Of a stretch of DNA of 64,000 bases, positions 35,333 through 43,455 are shown piece by piece. A program made the position numbers and the translations under genes. Below the pieces are notes generated by a model. It did not search any database, had not been told where the DNA came from, and saw only the letters and a program-made list of their open reading frames with translations. How positions within the stretch are numbered: position 1 is the first letter of the stretch; every line of letters starts with the position of its first letter. This DNA comes from Brevibacillus gelatini (GTDB lineage: Bacteria > Bacillota > Bacilli > Brevibacillales > Brevibacillaceae). Location of the stretch: positions 62,001 to 126,000 of the forward strand of contig NZ_RHHS01000032.1 of assembly GCF_003710935.1 (NCBI RefSeq), written 5' to 3'.

Positions 35333-35600
35333 TCATTTGAAGACGTACTGCTCCAGTTGCGCTTTCAGCGCGTCAATGCCGATGGCAAAGCCCAGGCACT
35401 GGCTGGATTGAATGATAAAGGCATTGAGTCCGACAACCTCGCCGTTCAGGTTGATGAGTGGCCCACCACTGTTGCCGGGGTTGATGGCGGCATCGGTCTG
35501 GAAAATTTCCTCGTACATTCGCTTGGCAACTTGCAGGCGACGGTTTTTGGCGCTGATGATTCCGGCAGTGACGGAGTTTTCCAATCCGAGTGGAGAACCG
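35333..35600 (-). pseudogene. 3' part of an HtrA-like serine protease gene, split by an element
   Basis: Encodes the C-terminal 88 residues of a trypsin-like HtrA protease: [16 protein letters not shown], the activation loop, and the nucleophile motif [14 protein letters not shown], ending QLEQYVFK. It has no proper start of its own; the open frame only extends into the neighbouring element by chance. The matching 5' part lies at 38939-39405. Both parts share the GAACCG core (CGGTTC on the coding strand), and joining them across it gives one uninterrupted 242-aa frame. There is no PDZ domain. In this arrangement the protease cannot be made: His and Asp of the triad are on the other fragment. 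Confidence 0.9.
35595..35600. repeat. Left attachment core (GAACCG)
   Basis: Six-base core shared with 38939-38944. Left of it is htrA sequence; right of it is element sequence. The exact 2-bp crossover cannot be fixed from one sequence. Confidence 0.7.
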
Positions 35601-35628
35601 CCTGTGTGCAAAGAGGCAGAATCTTTCT

Positions 35629-37059
35629 TTAATGAAAGACAAGGCGTTGAAGGCGGACGGCGCGCTCGTGACGCCGCCCTGCTTCGAAGGAGACGGTTGC
35701 TTCCAGACGCCGGATGAGCATCGTGATGAGCAGGCGACGTTCTTCCTCACTGGCATGGGACCAGATGAGCGGCCATTCGGTCAGCAGGCCGGGAGCGAGG
35801 GAAGCGGTTGGCGGGGGAAGCTGGGCCTGCGGTTCCGGCTGCAATGCCGCCATTTTTTCGCGAAACGCTTCCAGAGAGATCAGCCCTTCCTCGTAAGCTG
35901 CCTCCCAGCGCCGCCGTTTGCGCTCCCGCTTTTGCTCCAGTTCCGCAGCGGTCGGGCCATCGGAAGCGCGCAGCGACTCCTGTGCTTCCCAAAGGGCAGC
36001 GAGCGCTTCTTCCGCGTAGAGCATCAGCTCGGAGAGCACAGCCTGCTCCAGTCGGTCTTCGCGGATGGCAGGGGCATCGCAGCGGCCTGCCTGCCTGTTT
36101 TTGCATAAATAGTAGCGATGCACATACAGCCTTCCGCCGCTTTTGCTCTTCGCTGTTTTCCCCCGCATGGGTGCGCGGCAGCGCGAGCAGTAGAGCAGGC
36201 CGGAAAAAGAAAACGACGAGCCAAGGACGCGTGGATGAAGCGAGCCGCGTGCTGCGATCTTTTTTTGCACACGGTCAAAGCAGGCTTTGTCGATGATGGC
36301 AGGATGCGCCGCTTCTTCGATAATCCACTCGTCAGGCGCGTTTTGGCGCTGGTGCGAATCGGTGTAGTTCCAGCGCAAAGCCCCGTGATACACCGGATTT
36401 TTCAGCAGGCGAAGGACGGCGCTTGCACTCCAGCGGGCACCATTTTTTCCGCGCAGCCCTTGGCGGTTGGCCCACTCGGCGATCTGCCGGGGAGATTCGC
36501 CTTTTTCGTAGCGGGCAAACATCTCGCGTACACAAGCCGCCTCGACGGGCAACACAGTCAATCTTCCTTCCAAAAGCTCGTAGCCAAAAGGAGCCGGGCC
36601 GCCTGGCCTTTTGCGTTCTCTCGCCATTTGCTCCATGCCGAGTTTGACCCGCTCTGCCAAATTTTCCCTCTCCCACTGCGCGAGTGCCGCCACCAGCGTA
36701 ATAAACAGTCGGCCGATCGCTGTCGTCGTATCGTAAACCTCCGTGCAGCTCTTGAAGCGCACGTCGTACTTTTCAAATTGTTGCAGCAGCCGATACAGAT
36801 CCAGCACGGAGCGGGTGAGCCGATCGAGCCGATAGACGAGGACGACATCGATGTTTCCCTCCCGAATATCGTGCAAAAGCTGCTGAAGCGCCGGGCGGTT
36901 TGTATCCTTGGCGCTGACCCCTTCGTCGGCGTAGATGGCGGCAACTTCCCACCCTTGAGAGTGAATGTACGCCAACAGCTTTTCCCGCTGGGCCGGGATC
37001 GAAAACCCTTCCCGTGCCTGGTCTTCGGTGCTGACGCGCATGTAGACAGCCGTTCGCAT
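35629..37059 (-). CDS. Large serine recombinase (SpoIVCA-like)
   Basis: 476 aa site-specific integrase/excisionase. The resolvase catalytic domain (1-145) has the nucleophile Ser in YMRVSTEDQ near residue 10, [27 protein letters not shown], and [22 protein letters not shown]. The recombinase domain (~150-260) contains [11 protein letters not shown] and [15 protein letters not shown] zinc-ribbon domain (~280-335) has CSRCRAPM and C-x5-C pairs ([12 protein letters not shown]), and a basic coiled-coil follows. ATG 37059 is chosen because GGGAGG is 7 nt upstream. It lies 29 bp from the left attachment core, as expected for the integrase of its own element. Confidence 0.93.
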   Translation of the reverse strand: MRTAVYMRVSTEDQAREGFSIPAQREKLLAYIHSQGWEVAAIYADEGVSAKDTNRPALQQLLHDIREGNIDVVLVYRLDRLTRSVLDLYRLLQQFEKYDVRFKSCTEVYDTTTAIGRLFITLVAALAQWERENLAERVKLGMEQMARERKRPGGPAPFGYELLEGRLTVLPVEAACVREMFARYEKGESPRQIAEWANRQGLRGKNGARWSASAVLRLLKNPVYHGALRWNYTDSHQRQNAPDEWIIEEAAHPAIIDKACFDRVQKKIAARGSLHPRVLGSSFSFSGLLYCSRCRAPMRGKTAKSKSGGRLYVHRYYLCKNRQAGRCDAPAIREDRLEQAVLSELMLYAEEALAALWEAQESLRASDGPTAAELEQKRERKRRRWEAAYEEGLISLEAFREKMAALQPEPQAQLPPPTASLAPGLLTEWPLIWSHASEEERRLLITMLIRRLEATVSFEAGRRHERAVRLQRLVFH

Positions 37060-37155
37060 CCGCTTCCCTCCCATCTGCTGAGGTTGCTAGAGTCTACAGC
37101 AAAATGCCGGATTGTATGCCTGGCCAGCGCAAGAAAAAAGGTGGGCTTCAAGCGC

Positions 37156-37195
37156 ACAAAAAAGCCCCGCTTATCCTTTGTTGGACAAGTGGGGC
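37156..37195 (-). terminator. Terminator of the HxlR gene
   Basis: On the minus strand, GCCCC-CTTGTCC pairs with GGATAAG-GGGGC around an AACAAA loop, then TTTTTTG. It separates hxlR from the recombinase gene. Confidence 0.82.
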
Positions 37196-37199
37196 GGCA

Positions 37200-37520
37200 C
37201 TACATCCATTTTTGTCCCCATTCGTGAATGGATTCAATGACTGGACGCAGGTCTTTACCTTTTTCTGTCAATTCGTATTCGATGCGAACGGGAATTTCCG
37301 GATACACCTTGCGCTCCAAAATCCCCAGTTCCTCCAACTCTTTCAACCGTTCCGAGAGCATTTTGTCGCTCATTTGCGGAACCATCTCGCGAATATCCTT
37401 GAAGCGAACGGTGCCGCGCAGCAAAACGTGAATGATTAGACCCGTCCACCGTTTGCCCAGGATCTTAATGGCACATTCGTACTTGGGACACATGTGTTCG
37501 CTGGCAAACTCTTGACTCAT
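37200..37520 (-). CDS. HxlR-family regulator, YodB/CatR-like
   Basis: 106 aa winged-helix regulator. It resembles Bacillus YodB and CatR throughout: MCPKYECAIKILGKRWTGLIIHVLLRGTVRFKDI seen as short landmarks, MSDKMLSERLKELEELGILERKVYPE and YELTEKGKDL. The conserved N-terminal Cys in CPKYE corresponds to the redox- and quinone-sensing Cys6 of YodB. ATG 37520 is used, with GAGGTGA 8 nt upstream. It is divergent from the YheC/YheD gene within the element and could control it or the recombinase in response to electrophiles (inference). Confidence 0.87.
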   Translation of the reverse strand: MSQEFASEHMCPKYECAIKILGKRWTGLIIHVLLRGTVRFKDIREMVPQMSDKMLSERLKELEELGILERKVYPEIPVRIEYELTEKGKDLRPVIESIHEWGQKWM

Positions 37521-37784
37521 GTCGGTGTCACCTCTGTATTGCATGGTTGTATTACAGCTTATTGTATCAGATATGCTTGAAAAAAGTAAGTAACGAAGTG
37601 TTGGGGAATCGCTCCTTTATGTTGTTGCCGAAAGCACACGCATGTATGCGCATTCCTTTTGCCGACCGTCTGCCTGCCGTCCGGACCTGGGGGTGTTCAA
37701 GCCCGTTTCGCTGCTGGATCGTTTCGTGGGCAGGTTCACGAACATAGACTGTGGCGAACGATTTGAGAAGAAGAGGGTGTTACG

Positions 37785-38900
37785 ATGCATCCCAAACGGG
37801 TGATCGGGATTTTGACCTGGCGAAAGGGACAGCGCTTTGGCGAACCGGACTATTTGCGCAAGCTGGTGCGGGCAGGGCAAAAGCTGGGGGCGGAAATCTA
37901 CCTGTTTTCGCATCAGGACGTGTATCGGAAAGCAAAAAAGATCAGAGGCTTTGTGCCGAAAGCGGGGGGCGGATGGGCCAGCAGATGGTTTCCATGGCCA
38001 GAGGTCGTCATTGACCGCTATCGGCGGCGCGTACCGGAGTACATCCGGCTGCGAAACAGCAGCCTGTTTTTCTTTGCGAACAGCCCTTTTTCCAAAAAGT
38101 GGCGCGTGACACAGCTGCTGGCCAAAGACGAACGGGTCCGTCACTGGATTCCGGAGACTCATCTGTACGCAAAAAAGACAATGGCAAGCATGCTGGCCCG
38201 ACATCCGCTGGTGTATGTCAAACCGGGGAACGGTTCAGGCGGGAAAAGCATCTTGCGGGTGGAACATGTGGGCCAAAAGTATCTCCTTTCCGGACGTGAC
38301 AAGCAGTATCAGGTGCATATGGCCAGGCTGGACAGCAGGATGGCAGTCGAGAACTGGATCAGCCGCTGGGTTGCCCAGCAACGAATTGCAGACGGCAACT
38401 TTTTGGTCCAGCAAGGAGTCGATCTCGGCCTGATCCCGGGTCATGTGGCAGATGTACGGGTGTTAATCCAAAAGGACGAGGGAGGTGAGTGGAGGGTAAC
38501 AGGCAGCGGGGTTCGCATCGGCAAGTCTGGCAGTTCCACCTCCAATCTGCATGGCGGAGGACAGGCGTTTCCGTTTGCGCCGCTGATCGAAAGATGTTTC
38601 GGTAGCAAGGCACCGCACATTATCCGGGAATGCCACCTGCTTGCCCATGAGGTGGCGAGTACACTGGAGGACTACTTCGGTCGGATGATGGAGTTTGGCC
38701 TGGACATCGGTGTGGATGTGAACGGGCGGGTGTGGCTGATCGAGGTTAATCCCAAGCCGGGACGCGAAGTTTTTCGCCAGATAGGAGAGAAGGACACGTA
38801 TGCCAAAGCGATCGAGCGTCCGGTGCAGTTTGCGCTCCATCTTGCCCGCAGCAGGCAAAGCCGCCAAGTTTCGCAGAGGGCGCGACGCGCTGGCGATTGA
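37785..38900 (+). CDS. YheC/YheD-family endospore coat-associated ATP-grasp protein
   Basis: 371 aa, full-length family member. The N-terminal domain (VIGILTWRKGQ, GAEIYLFSHQDV, VVIDRYRRRVPEY) is followed by the ATP-grasp domain: YVKPGNGSGGKSILRV, FLVQQGVDLGLIPGHVADVRVLIQ, and FGLDIGVDVNGRVWLIEVNPKPGRE with the metal-binding Glu/Asn. The family is associated with spores in Bacillus, but its reaction is unknown. It is the only cargo enzyme of the recombinase element and ends 38 bp from the right core. A shorter paralogue lies at 11251-11997. Confidence 0.88.
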   Translation: MHPKRVIGILTWRKGQRFGEPDYLRKLVRAGQKLGAEIYLFSHQDVYRKAKKIRGFVPKAGGGWASRWFPWPEVVIDRYRRRVPEYIRLRNSSLFFFANSPFSKKWRVTQLLAKDERVRHWIPETHLYAKKTMASMLARHPLVYVKPGNGSGGKSILRVEHVGQKYLLSGRDKQYQVHMARLDSRMAVENWISRWVAQQRIADGNFLVQQGVDLGLIPGHVADVRVLIQKDEGGEWRVTGSGVRIGKSGSSTSNLHGGGQAFPFAPLIERCFGSKAPHIIRECHLLAHEVASTLEDYFGRMMEFGLDIGVDVNGRVWLIEVNPKPGREVFRQIGEKDTYAKAIERPVQFALHLARSRQSRQVSQRARRAGD

Positions 38901-38938
38901 GCAACAGCCTGTTTTTTGGCGCTATGACGACAAACGGG

Positions 38939-38944
38939 GAACCG
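38939..38944. repeat. Right attachment core (GAACCG)
   Basis: Second copy of the core found at 35595-35600. Left of it is element sequence; right of it htrA coding sequence resumes on the minus strand. Confidence 0.7.
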
Positions 38945-39405
38945 ACACTGATGACCCATTCACCAACCTTGGTGTGGGAAGAGTTGCCGAGCGACAAAGG
39001 GTAAAGCTTGCAGTCCGCGTCAATTTTAATGACAGCATAATCTCTGACTCGATCAGCGATGATGCGTTTGGCTTCGAAAATCTTGCCGTTGAACAGCTTG
39101 ACAAAAATTTTTTTCGATTTGCCGATGACATGCTCGCTGGTCAAGATATAACCTCTGGGATGGAAGATAAATCCCGAACCGAAGCTGCGCTCAAGAGGCG
39201 TCGTCGATTTATCTTCGTGATCGATGAGGCTGCGGATGAGGGAATCGACATCTTTGGCAAGGGGGGCGTCTTCGGTAACGATGGAGACGACTCCCTCCTG
39301 AACTCGCTCTACAATCGGAACAAAAAAGTTGAACGGATGCAGACTGCTGCTGCTCACAGGGTACTTTACACGCGTATACTGGGACCATCGTTTACTTTTC
39401 AACAA
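38939..39405 (-). pseudogene. 5' part of the split HtrA-like serine protease gene
   Basis: Encodes the first ~155 residues: a non-membrane N-terminus (MLKSKRWSQYTRV), VERVQEGVVSIVTED, the substrate-fold landmark SFGSGFIFHPRGYILTSEHVIG with the catalytic His, and VRDYAVIKID with the catalytic Asp, ending at GEWVISVGSP. Beyond the core the frame runs ~60 codons into element DNA, giving an unrelated tail. The start is TTG 39405 or 39402, behind GGGGGAGAGG. With the 3' part at 35333 it forms a 242-aa cytosolic HtrA-type protease lacking signal peptide, membrane anchor and PDZ domain. Confidence 0.9.
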
Positions 39406-39492
39406 CCTCTCCCCCTACAGCAGTAGTTAGGTATATATCATCTTATGGAAAGGCAGAAGGGAAGGGACGCCCAATTTGCTTATGCACGTGTG

Positions 39493-39520
39493 TTATATCA
39501 TTATTTTCGATTGATATAAT
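39493..39520 (+). promoter_or_regulatory. Putative padR promoter and operator
   Basis: Perfect 8-bp inverted repeat TTATATCA (39493-39500) and TGATATAA (39512-39519), whose right arm contains a perfect -10 TATAAT (39515-39520). The -35 is unclear. The resulting leader would be ~160 nt. Confidence 0.45.
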
Positions 39521-39687
39521 AAAGAAATAGCATTGGTATAATTATTAGAATCAAATTATAATACATGTAGGTAAAGAATATTTTGAACATAAAGGCTTGG
39601 CAGAGGAACACCTGCAATTGTCTGAAAAAAGGGAATAATCTGCTTTGTCTGTAGAGAGAAAAAGAAAGATAGGGAGGATGCGAAGAG

Positions 39688-40230
39688 ATGGATGTGAAAA
39701 CGATCATACTTGGTTTTTTAAGCTACGGAGAGATGAGTGGATACGATATCAAGCAAGCCTTTTCCAATAGCATCGGATTTTTCTACGACGCCAGCTTTGG
39801 AGCCATTTACCCTGCGCTGCGCAAGCTGGAGGAAGAAGGACTCGTCACCAAACAAGAGGTCATTCAGACTGGAAAGCCCAACAAAATTTTGTACCAGATT
39901 ACCGCACAAGGGAGAGAAGTGTTCCACCAGGAAATTCAGGCACCGATCCTGCCTCCGGTACTGCGCTCCGATATGCTGGTGAAAATTTTCTTCGGCAAGA
40001 GCCGCACGCCAGCGGAGCAAAAAGACATGCTGGATAACTGTCTGAATCTGCAGCGGAAGATGCTTCAGCAAAGCCGGGCGTCTTTTAAAAAGCTGGAGGC
40101 CCACTTTGACGAATATCAGCGCTTTTGCTGGGAATACACGATTCACCATTTGGAGACGACGATTTCCTTTCTGGAGCAAAAAATGCCATCCCTGTTGAAG
40201 CAGCCTGCCTTGTCCGCTTCCGTGGGGTAG
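39688..40230 (+). CDS. PadR-family transcriptional regulator
   Basis: 180 aa. The N-terminal PadR winged helix (residues ~5-80) has ILGFLSYGEMSGYDIKQAF, ASFGAIYPALRKLEEEGLVTKQ and YQITAQGREVF. The C-terminal Vir_act_alpha_C-type helical dimerisation domain fills ~90-170 (LRSDMLVKIFFG, QRFCWEYTIHHLETTISFLEQ). The effector is unknown. GGGAGGATGCG lies before the ATG. It is monocistronic between an upstream palindrome and a downstream terminator, so its target may be elsewhere. Confidence 0.88.
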   Translation: MDVKTIILGFLSYGEMSGYDIKQAFSNSIGFFYDASFGAIYPALRKLEEEGLVTKQEVIQTGKPNKILYQITAQGREVFHQEIQAPILPPVLRSDMLVKIFFGKSRTPAEQKDMLDNCLNLQRKMLQQSRASFKKLEAHFDEYQRFCWEYTIHHLETTISFLEQKMPSLLKQPALSASVG

Positions 40231-40262
40231 CTCCCGTCCCAACCGAGCAAACATATAGCAAA

Positions 40263-40302
40263 AAAGGCTTCGCCTGCAAGCAACGGGCGAAGCCTTTCTT
40301 TT
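40263..40302. terminator. Terminator between padR and the M29 peptidase gene
   Basis: AAAGGCTTCGCC (40263-40274) pairs with GGCGAAGCCTTT (near 40286-40297), then CTTTTT; an A-run before it suits the minus strand too. Confidence 0.82.
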
Positions 40303-40359
40303 TCGGCGCACCAGGCACAGGGCCGACAGCAAAGCACGGTGCAGCCAGCTCTGCCAAGG

Positions 40360-41472
40360 CTACTTCAAGTTTTCCGGGTTGAGGCATTCCAGCTCAGGCA
40401 CGACGAAGCGACCGTCTTTGCGAATCAGGCGGTCGTCAAACCAGATTTCTCCGCCGCCCCATTCCGGACGTTGGATCATCACCAAATCCCAGTGGATCGA
40501 GGACTTGTTGCCGTTGAAAGCTTCGTCGTAGGCTTGCCCTGGCGTAAAGTGGAAGCTGCCGTCGATTTTTTCATCGAACAGGATGTCTTTCATCGGGTTT
40601 TGGATGTAAGGGTTGACCCCGATGGCAAATTCGCCGATGTAGCGCGCGCCTTCATCGGTGTCGAACACTTCGTTGATTTTTTTCGTGTCGTTGGCGGTTG
40701 CTTCCATGATTTTGCCGTCCTTGAACGTCAGCTTGATATTGTCGTATGTAAAGCCCTGGTACGGAGATGGCGTGTTGTACGCGATCGTACCGTTTACGGA
40801 ATCACGCACAGGAGCGGTAAAGACTTCTCCGTCCGGGATGTTGGATTCCCCGGCGCATTTGATCGCAGGAATGCCTTTGATCGAGAAGGTCAGGTCTGTG
40901 CCGGGCCCTGTGATGCGCACCTTGTCGGTTTTTTCCATCAGCTCGACGAGGTTGTCCATCGCTTTGTCCATTTTGCCGTAGTCGAGCGTACACACCTTGA
41001 AGTAAAAATCTTCGAAGGCAGCGGTGCTCATGTTGGCGAGCTGGGCCATGGAAGCGTTCGGGTAGCGGAGCACGACCCATTTTGTCTCCGGTACGCGCAC
41101 ATCCAGCACCGGGCGCATCAGCAGCTTCGAGTACAGCTGCATTTTGTCGCCAGGCACGTCGGACAGCTCGCTGATGTTGTCGCCGCCGCGGATTCCGATG
41201 TAGCAGTCCATCTGCTTCATGAAGGAGACGTCTGCCTCGCGCATGATGCCAAGCTGGGTTTCATTGACGCCGAGCAACAGCTCGCGCTGAATGCTCTGGT
41301 CAATCAGCTGGACGTAAGGGTTGCCGCCTGCTTCGTACACTTTGGCAATGACGGCCTTCGTCAAGTCAGCGACATCGCCGATGGAGTAGATTAAAACGTT
41401 TTCCCCTTTTTGCACGCGGGTGGAGTAGTTGACCAATACATCTGCCAAACGTTCAATACGCGGATCTTTCAT
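40360..41472 (-). CDS. M29-family aminopeptidase
   Basis: 370 aa cytosolic metalloaminopeptidase of the thermophilic aminopeptidase (AmpS/PepS/aminopeptidase T) family. Landmarks: MKDPRIERLADVLVNYSTRVQKGE, KCAGESNIPDGEVFTAPV with a metal Glu, NDTKKINEVFDTDEGARYIGEFAIG, NPYIQNPMKDILFDEKIDGSFHFTPG as short matching segments, HWDLVMIQRP and the C-terminal FDDRLIRKDGRFVVPEL. The frame is open to 41502, but ATG 41472 is the family start, with GAGGGAT upstream. It is monocistronic. Confidence 0.92.
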   Translation of the reverse strand: MKDPRIERLADVLVNYSTRVQKGENVLIYSIGDVADLTKAVIAKVYEAGGNPYVQLIDQSIQRELLLGVNETQLGIMREADVSFMKQMDCYIGIRGGDNISELSDVPGDKMQLYSKLLMRPVLDVRVPETKWVVLRYPNASMAQLANMSTAAFEDFYFKVCTLDYGKMDKAMDNLVELMEKTDKVRITGPGTDLTFSIKGIPAIKCAGESNIPDGEVFTAPVRDSVNGTIAYNTPSPYQGFTYDNIKLTFKDGKIMEATANDTKKINEVFDTDEGARYIGEFAIGVNPYIQNPMKDILFDEKIDGSFHFTPGQAYDEAFNGNKSSIHWDLVMIQRPEWGGGEIWFDDRLIRKDGRFVVPELECLNPENLK

Positions 41473-41629
41473 AGGAAGGGTATCCCTCGCTTTCCATATC
41501 ATAGTCAGTACGTATTGTACACAAAACAGATAGAAAAAAGCTACCCAGGCAGGGTAGCGTGCGGAGGAAACGCGTTTACAGGATTCGGTTCTTCATGTAT
41601 ATGCAGTGTCCTGCCCTTATATGACGCTG

Positions 41630-41722
41630 TCAATCGCAGCCGCAGCCGATGATGACCAGCAGGATAAAAAGAATCAGCACTAAGGTGAAATCATCGAGGT
41701 CTCCATTGAAAATGCTGCTCAT
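41630..41722 (-). CDS. YjcZ-like small membrane protein
   Basis: A 30-codon ORF starting MSSIFNGDLDDFTLV and ending in IIGCGCD, with AAGGAGGATG 8 nt before the ATG. A single hydrophobic helix (LVLILFILLVIIG) resembles the YjcZ family of sporulation-associated miniproteins of Bacillales. The two terminal cysteines (CGC) are unusual for the family. It lies between the aminopeptidase and an unknown CXXC protein and is read on the minus strand. Confidence 0.7.
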   Translation of the reverse strand: MSSIFNGDLDDFTLVLILFILLVIIGCGCD

Positions 41723-41928
41723 AGGATGAACATCCTCCTTGTTGTGTGTTAAGCCTCTTGTGCTTACATCCATAACATATGGGTTTTTGCACAGTCCCGA
41801 TACGGGCATTCGCCCATTTATGGGAAGATTCTTTCCATTTGTCCGCCATCACTTTGCATGTTTATTATTCTGAAAAGCAGGAAAAGCTAGAGGATACGAA
41901 AAGACTTTGCAAAAAACGAAAGGATGTT

Positions 41929-42168
41929 ATGGCGATGCAAAGATCATCTTCGAGTCTGGCACACGATCTGCCCCAAATTACCATCACTGTAGGGGAGGAT
42001 TTCAAATCAATCATGTGGAAAGCCCAGTACGATATGGATTTCAATACCGAATGCTTGTTTTGCTTTTCGGAGCGGATTACAGGATACCGGGTGGAGGACG
42101 AGGCAGGGCATACCGGCAAGGTTGCTGTTTGCCCGCACTGTGAAAAGGTAAACGCGATTTACGCGTAA
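41929..42168 (+). CDS. Unknown CXXC (zinc-ribbon-like) protein
   Basis: 79 aa, not recognised. Two CXXC pairs, ECLFCFSE and VCPHCEK, near residues 42-45 and 70-73 suggest a structural zinc site or redox thiols. The rest is soluble (LPQITITVGEDFKSIMWKAQY). The frame is open to 41779, but ATG 41929 has AAAGGATG upstream; ATG 41935 is also possible. It has its own terminator. A second cysteine-rich gene and ytxJ follow on the same strand. Confidence 0.65.
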   Translation: MAMQRSSSSLAHDLPQITITVGEDFKSIMWKAQYDMDFNTECLFCFSERITGYRVEDEAGHTGKVAVCPHCEKVNAIYA

Positions 42169-42188
42169 ACACGGCGAACCAGGCAGCA

Positions 42189-42226
42189 AAAAACGATGCT
42201 CTCAGTTGCAGGGCATCGTTTTTTTG
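42189..42226 (+). terminator. Terminator after the CXXC protein
   Basis: AAACGATGC (42190-42199) pairs with GCATCGTTT (42213-42221), then TTTTT. Confidence 0.85.
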
Positions 42227-42340
42227 TGTTATATCTGCCACTGCATCCACCAAGTACCACCTGGCGTTTAGCAGGATTGAAGGAGCCAGCCACGAATAGT
42301 ATGAGAGGTATACATATGTAGAGAGTTAGGGGTGAACTTT

Positions 42341-42739
42341 GTGCAAAAGAAATGCAGCCGCTGCGGGAACGACATGGAGATCGTACTGCGCAATGTCGTG
42401 TATAAAAAGCGGGTTAAAATCATGAACGTACCCGTGCACGTTTGCGTGGACGAGTGTTGCGCCCATTCCCAGGTGGTAGATGTGATTAAGGATGATCTGA
42501 AATCACTCATGGAGGAACTGGGCCAACATCCGCAGCGACAGGCGATTGAGTTTGAAGAGTTGTCAGAGTTATCCAACTTATTGGTACTTATTGCTAATGA
42601 AAAGGCAAACTCTTCGGTGCGAGAAGTGCTGGGCGAGAGGGTCAACGAACTTCTGGATCTGTTTTTGTTGGCGCAGTCCCTGGGCGATCAAAAATGGATG
42701 AAGGAATTGCGTGAACGGTTGACCAAAATCATGGTGTAA
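42341..42739 (+). CDS. YgiT-type zinc-finger protein
   Basis: 132 aa. The N-terminal ~55 residues form a YgiT/MqsA-like zinc ribbon: KCSRCGNDMEIVLRNVVYKKRVKI, then VHVCVDECCAHSQVVD, giving two cysteine pairs. The C-terminal ~75 residues are acidic and helical (LMEELGQHPQRQAIEFEELSEL, EKANSSVREVLGERVNELLDLFLLAQ). There is no HTH antitoxin domain or partner toxin, so it is not a complete MqsA. GTG 42341 is preferred over GTG 42332 because TTAGGGGTG ends 6 nt before it. Confidence 0.7.
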   Translation: MQKKCSRCGNDMEIVLRNVVYKKRVKIMNVPVHVCVDECCAHSQVVDVIKDDLKSLMEELGQHPQRQAIEFEELSELSNLLVLIANEKANSSVREVLGERVNELLDLFLLAQSLGDQKWMKELRERLTKIMV

Positions 42740-42833
42740 GCAAAAGAGGGCGGCAGTGTAGCCAGGCGTAGACTTTGCCATAGGGATTTCGGTATACTAA
42801 AAAACCATAGAGCAAAGTCAAAAGGAGAGATCC

Positions 42834-43163
42834 ATGGTGGCCCAAAAACAGCTTCATTCCATTGAAGAACTGGAGCAGTTCGTTGCGCAAAAAGGCAAAA
42901 AGCTTTTGTTCAAGCATAGTACAATCTGCCCGATCAGCACGTCCGCCTATGAGGAATTCCAGGCGTATTTGCAGGAGCATGCGATTGAGTCGGCCGTGAT
43001 CCTGGTGCGGGAGGATCGTCCGGTGTCCAACGCCGTAGCAGATCGTTTTGCGATCAAGCACGAGTCACCGCAAATTTTCCTGCTGGAAAACGACGAAGTA
43101 AAATGGCACACGTCGCACTGGAAAATCACCAAGGACGCCATTCGTCAGGCGGTTGGGGCATAA
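42834..43163 (+). CDS. ytxJ: YtxJ-family bacilliredoxin-like protein
   Basis: 109 aa thioredoxin-fold protein of the YtxJ family, thought to act in bacillithiol-linked redox in Bacillales. The single active-site cysteine is in LLFKHSTICPISTSAYEEF (about residue 33). The cis-proline region is ESPQIFLLEND, and the C-terminus reads VKWHTSHWKITKDAI. AAAAGGAGAG lies before the ATG. A TATACT -10 sits 35 bp upstream. It is the last intact gene before the IS graveyard. Confidence 0.87.
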   Translation: MVAQKQLHSIEELEQFVAQKGKKLLFKHSTICPISTSAYEEFQAYLQEHAIESAVILVREDRPVSNAVADRFAIKHESPQIFLLENDEVKWHTSHWKITKDAIRQAVGA

Positions 43164-43275
43164 GTTTTTTAGGAAATTTTAGGACTGACCCCGTGATGTG
43201 AGACAAATCAAAACACCTTCAAGAGAACCTACCTATATCGTAAGATATAGGGTCAACCTTGGAGGTGTTTTTACG

Positions 43276-43455
43276 TTGGCAACTAGAGTGAGTTATCCCG
43301 TAGAAACTAAAAGGAAAGCAATTGAAATGCGTCTTTCTGGCGTTACCAAAAAGCAGATCATGCAGGAACTAAATATTAAAAATAAGACCCAAATTAAACA
43401 GTGGATGCGCTGGTATCGAAGTGGAGATGTTCATCGTCTTCAGCAGCCTGTTTGA
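43276..43455 (+). pseudogene. IS3-family orfA, truncated
   Basis: 59 codons of an IS3/IS150-group OrfA: ATRVSYPVETKRKAIEMRL, SGVTKKQIMQELNI, and QIKQWMRWYRSGDVHRLQQPV, an HTH that normally binds the IS ends. It starts at TTG 43276 with GGAGG 10 nt upstream and stops where the full protein would continue for another ~40 or more residues. Junction with unrelated DNA follows directly. Confidence 0.8.

Larger units (their letters stand above)
35595..38944. mobile_element. 3.34-kb large-serine-recombinase element inserted in htrA
   Basis: The two halves of an HtrA-like gene flank this segment. GAACCG occurs at both edges (35595-35600 and 38939-38944), consistent with the conserved core of a serine-recombinase crossover. 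It carries a SpoIVCA-like recombinase adjacent to the left edge, an HxlR regulator and a YheC/YheD gene, and no replication, transfer or phage structural gene. Excision between the cores would restore the htrA frame exactly. It is either a very small integrative element or an intervening sequence excised during development, like skin in sigK. Confidence 0.85.

Noticed and set aside
35333-35611. A stand-alone 92-aa protease-like ORF
   Set aside because: It has only the Ser part of the triad, and its N-terminal four codons come from element DNA. It is the 3' half of the split htrA.
39501-39707. A hydrophobic 68-aa ORF on the minus strand upstream of padR
   Set aside because: No ribosome binding site, and it overlaps the padR operator and ribosome site; AT-rich non-coding DNA gives such frames by chance.
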